Positions 10,530 through 17,658 of a stretch of DNA of 28,495 nt are shown here, piece after piece (within the stretch, counting starts at the first letter, position 1; each line of letters starts with the position of its first letter). The stretch is from an uncultured Prevotella sp. (GTDB lineage: Bacteria; Bacteroidota; Bacteroidia; Bacteroidales; Bacteroidaceae), in NCBI GenBank assembly GCA_934202525.1, contig CAKPYB010000038.1, positions 1 to 28,495 of the forward strand, in the 5' to 3' direction. The position numbers and the translations under genes are program-made. Under the pieces are notes generated by a model, which saw only the letters and a program-made list of their open reading frames with translations, made no database searches and had not been told where the DNA came from.

Positions 10530-10888
10530 ACAGAGGAGTTATAACTATCAGCGAGAGCGGAACGGTATCCATGCCGACCGATACTGTATGGATGACCATG
10601 CAGGAGATTGCCGACATGTATAATGTATTCGGCTGCTATGTGCGCAAGGCTGTCAAGGCTGTATTCAAGGATGGCATTCTGAAAGAGCAGGGTGTACGCC
10701 GTCATGTCAGGAAGAACGACCGCATCAGCTATGATGTGTATAGCCTTGAACTCGTCATTGCGGTAGCCTTCCGTATTGACAGCATTGAGAGCAGAGCCTT
10801 TCGGGAGTTCATCATGCAGTCCGTCATCGGCAAGCAGACAAGCCGCACTAAACTGGTCTGTATCTTTACAGAGAACGCAATGGCATAG
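10526..10888 (+). CDS. RhuM-like small protein coupled to integrase 2
   Basis: 120-aa protein overlapping the preceding integrase stop by ATGA. Residues of about 24-60 (MTMQEIADMYNVFGCYVRKAVKAVF) resemble a DNA-binding helix-turn-helix. Residues of about 69-100 (ISYDVYSLELVIAVAFRIDS, then REFIMQ) resemble the conserved core of the RhuM/virulence-protein family. The resemblance is from memory and distant. It is shorter than full RhuM proteins (about 300 aa), so it is either a trimmed family member or an element-specific regulator. Coupling to the integrase suggests a part in integration, excision or element control. I do not know a biochemical activity for it. Confidence 0.7.
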   Translation: MNRGVITISESGTVSMPTDTVWMTMQEIADMYNVFGCYVRKAVKAVFKDGILKEQGVRRHVRKNDRISYDVYSLELVIAVAFRIDSIESRAFREFIMQSVIGKQTSRTKLVCIFTENAMA

Positions 10889-10914
10889 AACAGCCATATA
10901 AAGCAACGTTCCTT

Positions 10915-10931
10915 GGAGGCTTTGCGCCTCC
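10915..10931. repeat. Short hairpin after the RhuM-like gene
   Basis: GGAGGC (10915-10920) / GCCTCC (10926-10931), 5-base loop, 26 bases after the stop codon. There is no T run, so it is at most a weak terminator. I see no gene in the 240 bases from 10889 to 11128. Confidence 0.5.
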
Positions 10932-11040
10932 AGCCACTTGGGCGAACCACCGCAGTGTGTTTTAGCATGGTATTAGATTTATACAGGTAACACAAATGAT
11001 ACCCGGCAAACACGACCAACTCGGTATAGCCAATAAAACG

Positions 11041-11089
11041 AGGCGACAACCTATAACAGCCACGCTCGGTAAGTTATACGTTGTCGCCT
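11041..11089 (-). terminator. Terminator of the two-gene helix-turn-helix operon
   Basis: AGGCGACAAC (11041-11050) pairs with GTTGTCGCCT (11080-11089), continued after one mismatch by TATAAC (11052-11057) / GTTATA (11073-11078). On the minus strand the stem is followed by CGTTTTATT. It lies 39 bases past the stop of the last minus-strand gene. Confidence 0.75.
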
Positions 11090-11128
11090 TGTTCATTTCA
11101 CCCCACTCATCAAGGACATGTATTTCTC

Positions 11129-11437
11129 CTACAAGCCCTTCATTCTGTACGCCTCACGATAGTTAGCCATCAGAATCTTCTGAATGTCGGACTCGCGGTA
11201 GAGTATCTTTCCGCCAAGCTGGATATACGGGATGACACCGTTGTTTCGGTAGTCCTGCAGGGTTCTTCGGCTCAGTTGCAGCCTGGCACAAAGCTCCTTG
11301 TCCGTCATGAAGCGCTCACCGCCAAGCATGGGGCGGTAGTTCATCACGGCACGTTCAAAATTGTCAACCATTCGGTTGAGGTGGTTCACGATGTGGTTCA
11401 TCCACTCGCTGTTTCTTGTCATTACTTCATTGCTCAT
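11129..11437 (-). CDS. Helix-turn-helix (excisionase-family) protein
   Basis: 102-aa DNA-binding protein. The C-terminal half, from FMTDKELCARLQLSRRTLQDYRNNGVIPYI to GGKILYRESDIQKIL (about residues 43-90), is a winged MerR-like HTH_17 domain typical of Xis/excisionase-family proteins. The N-terminal 40 residues look like a dimerising helix. It is second in a two-gene minus-strand operon, divergent from the mobilization genes and ending at a clear terminator. Proteins like this on Bacteroidetes elements act as recombination directionality factors or regulators of excision, but which applies here is inference. Confidence 0.85.
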   Translation of the reverse strand: MSNEVMTRNSEWMNHIVNHLNRMVDNFERAVMNYRPMLGGERFMTDKELCARLQLSRRTLQDYRNNGVIPYIQLGGKILYRESDIQKILMANYREAYRMKGL

Positions 11438-11519
11438 AGTTGTCTCGTTTTATTGTTGATACTTACGTTACTCGGTTTACTTGCTGCATTGGATAAAGTG
11501 GCTGTTGTATATTGACAGC

Positions 11520-11831
11520 CTAACCTGTGCGCTTGCGAAAGCGCATGTCCTTTTTCTTGTCCTCCACTACTGCTATGATAGCCATCACGTCCTCCGGCTT
11601 GTAGTAGGTCTTGTGGCTGATTTGCGTATAAGCCAAAGTTCCGTTGTCCCGAAGCGTCTGCACTGTCCGTGGGCAGATGTTGAGCGTCTGACACACGTCC
11701 TGCGTGTCGAGCCACTTGTTCATGGTCTTGTCCTCACTGCGCTCACGGATTCTGTCCATGCGCTTCACGAAGTTCTCCAACTGGGCATCAAGATAGTTGA
11801 ATGCCTCTTCCTCGAATACGATGAATCCCAT
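11520..11831 (-). CDS. Helix-turn-helix (excisionase-family) protein
   Basis: 103-aa DNA-binding protein, paralogous in layout to the next gene in the operon. An N-terminal amphipathic helix (about residues 8-38) precedes an HTH_17 domain, WLDTQDVCQTLNICPRTVQTL to KTYYKPEDVMAII (about 40-88), with a basic tail. The ATG follows a purine-rich AGAAAAAAGAAA leader and lies about 80 bases from a good promoter at 11911-11940. Two such genes in tandem match the paired Xis-type regulators of Bacteroides conjugative and mobilizable elements. Likely roles are excision control or autoregulation in the 397-base divergent gap (inference). Confidence 0.85.
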   Translation of the reverse strand: MGFIVFEEEAFNYLDAQLENFVKRMDRIRERSEDKTMNKWLDTQDVCQTLNICPRTVQTLRDNGTLAYTQISHKTYYKPEDVMAIIAVVEDKKKDMRFRKRTG

Positions 11832-11910
11832 ACTTTTCTTTTTTCTAAGTTAATACTATGTTATATGTCGCAAAGCTCCACGCATATGCTGTGCTCCACG
11901 TTTGTGAGTG

Positions 11911-11940
11911 CAAAGATAAGGCACGGCAATCTAAAAACAA
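11911..11940 (-). promoter_or_regulatory. Promoter of the helix-turn-helix operon
   Basis: On the minus strand TTG (11940-11938) precedes TATCTTTG (11918-11911) by 19 bases, close to the Bacteroidetes consensus. The 397-base gap 11832-12228 otherwise holds only a weaker plus-strand box, TTACTTTG near 12156-12163, for the DUF3408 gene. I see no further gene there. Confidence 0.65.
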
Positions 11941-12228
11941 GCGTTTTCAATTTCTGTGGCAGTATGTTGCCGGGGTTTGCCGACTTCAACGCCAAAAACA
12001 ACAAGAAAAACTTGCACGACTGCAACGAATACATGAACAATGATGAGTTGAGAAATACGTTGAAGTTCTCACAACTATCTCGGTATGCAAATAAGCAAGC
12101 CACAACTAAATTGCCACGTTACACCCAATCAGTTGCATGGCTGCACTCAGTACACTTACTTTGCACCCGACAATCGGTCAATGGTGCAAACCGTGACCAC
12201 TATACTAACAAATAAAACAGCATAAGCT

Positions 12229-12711
12229 ATGGCAAGAACAAAAGATGTAGTCTTGGCTCCTGAGCAAAAGGAGCTGATGGAAAAAGAGTATTTGGATTTT
12301 GTTAAACCATCTACGTATGGCAACAAAGCCAATCCAAGTAGTTGTAATTCTCTCTATGATGATGTAGAGAACCCAGAGTTGAGAGCAATTGTAGAGAAAG
12401 TTGCTGCAACAACTCCCTATAGAGAGGAAACATCAACGAACGAGGCTCAATCGCCACCGAATCCGCAGAAGCGCATCAGTGGCAAGCAGCGCAAGGCGAC
12501 ATTAGAGGAGTATCAGCAGACCTTCCTCCAAGTTCCAAGGATTGACGACCGCAAGCCAGTCTTCGTCAGTTCCGATGTACGAGACCGTCTTGATCGTGTC
12601 GTCCGCATCCTCGGAGGGAGACGCATGAGCGTATCGGGCATCATCGAGAACATCGTGCGCCACCACCTAAGCCTTTATGAAGAGGACTTCGAGGCTTGGC
12701 GCAAATTGTGA
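12229..12711 (+). CDS. DUF3408-family mobile-element protein
   Basis: 160-aa protein whose C-terminal half (about residues 104-157: KPVFVSSDVRDRLDRVVRILGG, then RMSVSGIIENIVRHHLSLYEEDFEAW) fits the DUF3408 family. That family is found on Bacteroides conjugative and mobilizable elements next to transfer genes. The fold is probably ribbon-helix-helix-like, judging from the SVSGIIENIVRHHL helix; this is inference. The N-terminal 90 residues are charged and probably disordered. It is first in the plus-strand mobilization cluster, upstream of the oriT-like stretch and MobC. A role as an accessory DNA-binding mobilization or maintenance protein is plausible but unproven. Confidence 0.8.
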   Translation: MARTKDVVLAPEQKELMEKEYLDFVKPSTYGNKANPSSCNSLYDDVENPELRAIVEKVAATTPYREETSTNEAQSPPNPQKRISGKQRKATLEEYQQTFLQVPRIDDRKPVFVSSDVRDRLDRVVRILGGRRMSVSGIIENIVRHHLSLYEEDFEAWRKL

Positions 12712-12720
12712 GAATTAAGG

Positions 12721-12862
12721 TCTGCGACCTTGGGCGTGGATAGCTGAAAGGCAGTAGTTCCAACTAACGTGTTCTGAGAGGGAGCGAGGTTATGTTTTGG
12801 GAACCCCAAAACGCCTCGCTCCACCATGAGGGCGGAGGAATTTTGCTCCCGACGGTCGCAGA
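12721..12862. other. Candidate oriT (nested inverted repeats before mobC)
   Basis: Outer arms TCTGCGACC (12721-12729) and GGTCGCAGA (12854-12862) enclose a strong hairpin. In that hairpin GGAGCGAGG (12781-12789) pairs with CCTCGCTCC (12814-12822), and GTTTTGGG (12794-12801) pairs with CCCAAAAC (12805-12812), leaving a 3-base loop. It lies in the 184-base non-coding gap directly upstream of mobC and mobA, the usual place for the origin of transfer. The nic site cannot be assigned by eye. Confidence 0.55.
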
Positions 12863-12895
12863 AAGTGAGTGTACCAACTGTAAACAGTGTATAGA

Positions 12896-13309
12896 ATGAC
12901 AAGCATACATGAACAGGACAAGAAAAAGGGCGGAAGACCGCCCACAGGCAGGGTTCGCAAGCTGTCGAAGTCTGTCACGGTGAAGTTCTCGAAGCCAAGC
13001 TACGAGGCATTGAGACTGAGGGCGAGAAAAGCCAACCGCAAGTTGGCGGAGTACATCCGTGAGTCCGCCTTGAACGGCGAGGTGGTCAGCGGACACAACG
13101 CAGAGACGGTAGCCATCGCTAAGAGTCTCATAGGCATGGCGAACAACCTCAACCAACTTACCAAGCTGTCGCATCAGAGAGGCTTCCACGAAACCCATGT
13201 GTATGTGGTGGACTTGTTGAGAAGATTGAAAGCCATCCTTGGCGAGTATCGCCAAGCAAGTTATAAACCGAAGCCAAGCAGTATGGGCAGAAAGGAGGAT
13301 GCCACATGA
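12896..13309 (+). CDS. mobC: MobC-family relaxosome protein
   Basis: 137-aa basic protein that would bind oriT and help the relaxase nick DNA. Residues of about 20-60 (SVTVKFSKPSYEALRLRARKANRKLAEYIRESAL) form the ribbon-helix-helix domain. Residues of about 75-120 include the MobC signature region MANNLNQLTKLSHQRG. The start is the ATG at 12896; an in-frame GTG at 12887 would add three residues. Its ATGA overlap with mobA means the two are translated together, as in other Bacteroides mobilizable elements. The candidate oriT is immediately upstream. Confidence 0.88.
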   Translation: MTSIHEQDKKKGGRPPTGRVRKLSKSVTVKFSKPSYEALRLRARKANRKLAEYIRESALNGEVVSGHNAETVAIAKSLIGMANNLNQLTKLSHQRGFHETHVYVVDLLRRLKAILGEYRQASYKPKPSSMGRKEDAT

Positions 13310-14256
13310 TAGGCAAGCTAAAGAAGGGCAGCTCATTTGCTGGTTGCATCCGCTATGTTACAGGCAAGGACGAGGCGAAAATCCTTGCATCCGATGGAGT
13401 GTTACTCGGCACGAATGCCGAGATAGTACAAAGTTTTGAGCTGCAAAGACAGCTAAATCCAAGGATTAAGAAGCCTGTGGGACACATTGCACTCAGTTTC
13501 AAGCCCGATGACAAGCCACGTTTGACGGATGATTTCATGGCTAAGATAGCCCTTGAATACATGCAAATGATGGGTATCAACGATACCCAATTCATTATCG
13601 TAAGGCATCACAACACGGACAATCCACATTGTCATATCGTATATAACCGCATCAATAATGAGGGCAAACTCATATCAGACAGGAATGATTACAGGCGTAA
13701 TGAGCAGGTGACCAAGGCTCTAAAATCCAAGTATGGACTGACTTATGGAACGGACAAGAGCAATACTAATACTCGCAAGTTACGCAATGCTGAGCGTGCC
13801 AAATACGAGATTCACAATGCCGTCAAGGATGCCTTGAAAGGCGCTGATAGTTGGCAGAAGTTCAAGAATGAACTTGCAAAGCGAGGTGTTCTCTTGGAGC
13901 TTGTCTATAAGGACAAGGAGCGAACCAAGGTGCAAGGCATCCGATTCTGCAAGGACGGATATAGTTTCAAGGGTACGCAAATTAGCCGAGGCAATAGCTT
14001 TGGCAAGCTGAATGCAAGGTTTGAGGGAATGGAGAACCATGTATCACCAAAATCCAGCTCTACTCTGCAATACGAGCAAGGCTATCACAAGAGCAACCAT
14101 GAGCCATCTATGTCGGATAGCAGCCAAGATCCTTGGGACGGCATTTCTTCCATTGGACTTTTTGCTTCTGCCAACGCTCAGACCTTCGAGTCTTTCCCAG
14201 AGGACGAATCAGTCAAGAAGAAAAAGAAGAAACGCAGAAGAGGCTTTAGCCTTTGA
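13306..14256 (+). CDS. mobA: MobA relaxase (MOBP-like mobilization nuclease)
   Basis: 316-aa relaxase that would nick oriT, remain covalently attached to the 5' end and pilot the strand to a recipient using a helper element's conjugation machinery. The candidate catalytic tyrosine is Tyr17 in GCIRYVTGKD. The metal-binding histidine motif reads VRHHNTDNPHCHIVYNRI, with His101/His102, His108 and His110. The nuclease domain covers about residues 1-240; a short tail ends in a run of Lys/Arg. No helicase or primase domain follows, so it is a compact relaxase. Stop and next start overlap (TGATG). Family recognition is firm; the MOB subclass assignment is tentative. Confidence 0.9.
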   Translation: MIGKLKKGSSFAGCIRYVTGKDEAKILASDGVLLGTNAEIVQSFELQRQLNPRIKKPVGHIALSFKPDDKPRLTDDFMAKIALEYMQMMGINDTQFIIVRHHNTDNPHCHIVYNRINNEGKLISDRNDYRRNEQVTKALKSKYGLTYGTDKSNTNTRKLRNAERAKYEIHNAVKDALKGADSWQKFKNELAKRGVLLELVYKDKERTKVQGIRFCKDGYSFKGTQISRGNSFGKLNARFEGMENHVSPKSSSTLQYEQGYHKSNHEPSMSDSSQDPWDGISSIGLFASANAQTFESFPEDESVKKKKKKRRRGFSL

Positions 14257-15047
14257 TGCAAGTTACAAACCATTCAAACAACAAAAGAAAGATGAAAGAA
14301 GAACTATTGGAAGCCATCTACGGCACAGTTGAGAGATTGGAGCAGAAAGTCGATGAACTTTCTGTCTCCACAAAGAACGCAGGAGCGGAAACCGTTCCTG
14401 CAAGTAATGACATAACCAAGTTGGATAAGTCAATCAATGCGATGTTTACCAAGGAAGAGGAAGTCAGAGGTAAAATATCCAAATTAAGAGATGCCATTGT
14501 TGTTTTTGCTGACCTTATTAAGGTTGAACTTGGCAAAAATGAGCAGCGAAGCAAGTTCTTGGTTGATGCAGTCAAGCAGATGAGACAAGGGAATGATGTT
14601 TTCTCAAAGACATTGCAAGATAAACTTGAAGTAATGAACAAATCACCTCAAAAGAAGGTTGTAACCCATCGCTTCGAGCCAACCTCAAAGAATGTTCTTC
14701 TTTTCATAGGTGGCTTGGCTCTATCTCTTGTCATTTCCATTTGGGGCAATCTCACCCAATGGCGAGAGCATCAAGATTGGGAGGAGGCAGACTTGAAATA
14801 TAGGGCATTGAAAATGGTTCTTCCATCTGATGACCCGAATATTCGCTACATCGAAAAGCATTTCAATGTGCAACGAGATGAAGATGTGATATACAAGCTC
14901 AGAACCAGAGTTGATGTTTATGAAGATTCTGTCTATCAACACCATAAAATGGTTGAGGTAGCATCATATAAAGATAGTATAGCAAGACAACTTATTGATG
15001 AATCAAATAGAATAAAGATGCAGGTAAACCGTAAAAAAAGTAAGTAA
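14256..15047 (+). CDS. Membrane-anchored coiled-coil protein of the mob operon
   Basis: 263-aa protein with no family I can name with confidence. The N-terminal 130 residues are heptad-rich and charged (long coiled coil), followed by one transmembrane segment, NVLLFIGGLALSLVISIWGNL (about residues 148-168). A second charged helical domain fills residues of about 170-263, ending in a basic tail. There is no signal peptide, so the topology is probably a cytoplasmic coiled coil with an internal anchor. The start is taken at the ATG overlapping the mobA stop; the ATG at 14292 after AGAAAG is a good alternative. Its place directly after the relaxase suggests it helps dock the relaxosome at the membrane or the helper channel. 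That role is inference. Confidence 0.75.
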   Translation: MQVTNHSNNKRKMKEELLEAIYGTVERLEQKVDELSVSTKNAGAETVPASNDITKLDKSINAMFTKEEEVRGKISKLRDAIVVFADLIKVELGKNEQRSKFLVDAVKQMRQGNDVFSKTLQDKLEVMNKSPQKKVVTHRFEPTSKNVLLFIGGLALSLVISIWGNLTQWREHQDWEEADLKYRALKMVLPSDDPNIRYIEKHFNVQRDEDVIYKLRTRVDVYEDSVYQHHKMVEVASYKDSIARQLIDESNRIKMQVNRKKSK

Positions 15048-15053
15048 AAATGT

Positions 15054-15061
15054 TATTTTTG
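15054..15061 (+). promoter_or_regulatory. -7-like box pointing out of the right element end
   Basis: TATTTTTG lies 10 bases before the right-hand copy of CAAAATGTAAGC. In the proposed circular form it would lie upstream of the first integrase. No clear -33 partner is seen. Confidence 0.35.
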
Positions 15062-15071
15062 TATTATTATG

Positions 15072-15083
15072 CAAAATGTAAGC
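15072..15083 (+). repeat. Candidate right attachment repeat
   Basis: CAAAATGTAAGC, identical to 8009-8020 and lying 24 bases after the last stop codon of the element. Confidence 0.4.
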
Positions 15084-15129
15084 ACGAATAACATTGTTTA
15101 ATGTAATTTAAACATCCTCCTAAAATTAT

Positions 15130-15157
15130 GTTGTTTCAAAAAGTATTTATACCTTTG
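15130..15157 (+). promoter_or_regulatory. Promoter of the 697-aa outer-membrane barrel gene
   Basis: GTTG (15130-15133) lies 16 bases before TACCTTTG (15150-15157), an acceptable Bacteroidetes -33/-7 pair. The leader to the ATG at 15241 is about 75 bases. Confidence 0.5.
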
Positions 15158-15240
15158 CAATCGGAATACAAAATGAGGCAAATAATTGCAGTTTGCTTTC
15201 GTTTTGGTGCAATTAAATAGATAACTTAAAAAGATAAAAT

Positions 15241-17334
15241 ATGGTCAACAAGATATTTCTTTTAGGATTATTTCTGCTTTCTGTTGCCAACGTGAAAGCT
15301 CAAACTCTGACGCAAACGGATTCGCTCACAATGGAGACAATGTTGCACAATCTTCCAGAAGTGATGGTAAAAGGTTCTCGCCCCATTGTCAAGGCAGAGC
15401 GGGGTATGCTGTCGTACAATATGCCGCTACTCTTAAAACAATTGCCTGCCGACAACGCTTACGAGGCATTGACACGCATACCTGGTGTCAGCGATGCCAC
15501 AGGCAGCATATCCTTCTCCGGCAATGAAGTAACGTTGATTATCAACGGACAAGCCACCACATTGACGCAGGAACAACTGACAGAGCGTCTGAAGGCAATG
15601 CCTGCCGCACAGTTGGCAAAAGCCGAGGTAATGCTGTCTGCCCCTGCTCGCTATCATGTGCGTGGTATGGCTATCAACATCATTACGAAAGACTATGCTG
15701 GTACCAATCAGCTTTCGGGGCAGGTCATTGGCGGCATGAAGCAAAGCAAATACGCCAAAGGTTTTGGCGATTTATATCTTTCCTTGCAAAGAGGCAAGTT
15801 TGGACTTGACGCACAATATAAATATGTAAACGGCAATTCATACGGTGAATCTTCACGCATAGCCAATCATCCACTTGGCAACAATCGTGTTTATTATAAT
15901 GACGAAACAGGACAGAAGTCGTTTGGCATTACACACAACTATCGACTGGGGATGAATTATGCTTTCAGTAAGAACCATCGTCTCGACGTTGCCTATACAG
16001 GACACTGGGACAAGAGGTGCTCAAACAGCAACACCACAGGATCGAGCATTAGCGGAATGCATCATGACAGTCATGAGTATCTGCACAATGTGGATGTTAA
16101 CTACTCGCTTCCTTTCGGACTCACCCTTAACGGTTCGTACACCTACTATCGCACGCCTCAGCAACAAGCCCTCGACGGCACGATGCATACGGATGAAAGC
16201 ATGTCGGAAACAGAACGCAACCTGACAAGCGGCAGTGAGCAGACCATCAACAAATGGATGTTCACAGCCGATCAAACCCATTTGTTGGCACACGGCTGGG
16301 GATTGTCGTATGGTGTGAAAGGGCAATTCACAAGCAACAAGAGTTATCAGACCACCATCAACAAGGATGGGAGCGTTTTGCCCGATGGGACAAGCAGCGT
16401 GGACCTCAATGAGCGGATATGGAACCTGTACGCGGGATTCAGCAAGCAGATAAACAAGGCCCTTAGTCTTGAAGCATCCGTTGCTGCCGAGCAATACCAC
16501 TCGCCGATTTGGGATAAGTGGCGCGTGTATCCTACGCTCAATGCTTTGTGGAACGTCAACGATAACCACTTGCTCAATCTATCATTCAGCTCCAATTCGG
16601 AGTTCCCGAGTTATTGGTCGACCATGAGTAACGTTTTCTATTCTTCAACATACTCAGAGATACATGGCAATCCCGATTTGAAACCCTTCGCTTATTATAA
16701 TGTCAACCTGATGTGGCAGATAAAGCGACGTTATACGCTGATGGCTTTTGCAAGTCTGAAGCCCGACTATTTCGTACAGTTGCCATATCAGACCACAGAA
16801 CGCATGGCTGTGATAATGAAGGAAACCAACTTCGACTATTCCAATAGTTATGGATTGCAGGCGTCAGTCATATTCAATGCAGGCAAATGGCTCAATGGCA
16901 ATGTGTTTGCCGTTGGAATCTACAAACACGACAAAAGTGACTATTTCTTCGATTTGCCATTCAATCGCAAGAAACTGACAGCTACACTTGGAGGTACGGC
17001 ATCTATAAAACTATGCCAAACACAAGACTTGCGCCTAATTCTTAATCCTTTCTATCAAACAAAGGCTATACAAGGAGTCTACGACATAAGTCCTATTTTC
17101 AGAATGAATGCCAAACTGCAATGGTCGTCGCATGATGGTAAATGGGGATTGCGCCTTAATGGTAGCAACATCTTCAACAACCTATACGACACACGTTCCG
17201 TACAAGGCAACCAAGACTACCGAATGAAGATAAACTATAACTGGGCATCTGTCACTTTTGCAGTTATCTATAAGTTTGGTGGCTACAAGGAAAAGAACGT
17301 AAAGGCTGTAGATACATCAAGAATGGGACATTAA
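15241..17334 (+). CDS. TonB-dependent receptor-like outer-membrane barrel protein
   Basis: 697-aa outer-membrane protein. The signal peptide is residues 1-20 (cut near VKAQ). A plug-like domain follows (about 38-145: LPEVMVKGSRPIVKAERGMLSY, then YEALTRIPGV and IINGQ). A beta barrel rich in aromatic and polar alternating strands runs to the C-terminus. It belongs to the outer membrane beta-barrel family seen across Bacteroidales and is related to the 851-aa receptor downstream. It lacks both the STN and carboxypeptidase-regulatory-like domains present in that protein. Typical work is TonB-driven uptake of a small ligand; the substrate is unknown. No SusD-like partner is present, so it is not a SusC glycan importer. 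It lies just past the proposed right end of the mobile element. Confidence 0.85.
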   Translation: MVNKIFLLGLFLLSVANVKAQTLTQTDSLTMETMLHNLPEVMVKGSRPIVKAERGMLSYNMPLLLKQLPADNAYEALTRIPGVSDATGSISFSGNEVTLIINGQATTLTQEQLTERLKAMPAAQLAKAEVMLSAPARYHVRGMAINIITKDYAGTNQLSGQVIGGMKQSKYAKGFGDLYLSLQRGKFGLDAQYKYVNGNSYGESSRIANHPLGNNRVYYNDETGQKSFGITHNYRLGMNYAFSKNHRLDVAYTGHWDKRCSNSNTTGSSISGMHHDSHEYLHNVDVNYSLPFGLTLNGSYTYYRTPQQQALDGTMHTDESMSETERNLTSGSEQTINKWMFTADQTHLLAHGWGLSYGVKGQFTSNKSYQTTINKDGSVLPDGTSSVDLNERIWNLYAGFSKQINKALSLEASVAAEQYHSPIWDKWRVYPTLNALWNVNDNHLLNLSFSSNSEFPSYWSTMSNVFYSSTYSEIHGNPDLKPFAYYNVNLMWQIKRRYTLMAFASLKPDYFVQLPYQTTERMAVIMKETNFDYSNSYGLQASVIFNAGKWLNGNVFAVGIYKHDKSDYFFDLPFNRKKLTATLGGTASIKLCQTQDLRLILNPFYQTKAIQGVYDISPIFRMNAKLQWSSHDGKWGLRLNGSNIFNNLYDTRSVQGNQDYRMKINYNWASVTFAVIYKFGGYKEKNVKAVDTSRMGH

Positions 17335-17444
17335 GACGCAAAGGCAGATAAAATACTGATAAAAACAAAAAGGTAGTATTCTTTGTCTTAATGTAGCATT
17401 TCCACAGAGAATAGTCTTGTTCCTGTATGTTTGTCATTTAACAG

Positions 17445-17590
17445 AAGTTTTGCATGTGGGGAAGTTAGGGAAGTTAGAGGGAAGTTAAGGGACAAATGTC
17501 CTATGCTTAAGCTAGAAGACTATTGTCTCTTAACTTCCCGAACGACCGTAGGGAGTGATAACTCCTTTAACTTCTGAACTTGCAAAACTT
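17445..17590. repeat. Nested inverted and direct repeats with GGGAAGTTA units
   Basis: GGGAAGTTA occurs three times (17459-17467, 17468-17476, 17479-17487). GGGAAGTTAAGGGACAA (17479-17495) pairs with 17523-17539 with a single G-T wobble. An outer pair AAGTTTTGCA (17445-17454) / TGCAAAACTT (17581-17590) encloses the whole block. It fills most of the 324-base gap 17335-17658 between the barrel gene and the sigma factor; the remainder shows no gene. It could be a terminator complex or an intergenic repeat family. Confidence 0.7.
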
Positions 17591-17658
17591 GAATATTTTA
17601 TAGAAAAAAGTTATTGTTTTGCTTAGTTTTTTGCTTGGTTCAACTGTATAGATAGTGT

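Larger units (their letters stand above)
8009..15083. mobile_element. Integrative mobilizable element (int-int-mob)
   Basis: The module holds two tyrosine recombinases, accessory DNA-binding genes and a MobC/MobA mobilization set, and lacks type IV secretion genes. This is the pattern of a mobilizable rather than self-transmissible element. The proposed ends are the two exact copies of CAAAATGTAAGC at 8009-8020 and 15072-15083, which sit just outside the first start codon (8024) and last stop (15047). The ends are inferred; the structured block 7497-7931 could also belong to the element, moving the left end further out. No tRNA gene is seen at either border. Confidence 0.7.

Noticed and set aside
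11481..12215. 244-codon plus-strand frame
   Set aside because: Runs antisense to the 103-aa helix-turn-helix gene and through the promoter gap; the helix-turn-helix gene has a clear domain and terminator.
12764..13336. 190-codon minus-strand frame
   Set aside because: Antisense to mobC and through the oriT-like hairpin; mobC has the family signature.
8009..15083. Self-transmissible conjugative element
   Set aside because: No tra/VirB4, VirD4 or pilus genes between the recombinases and the last mob gene.
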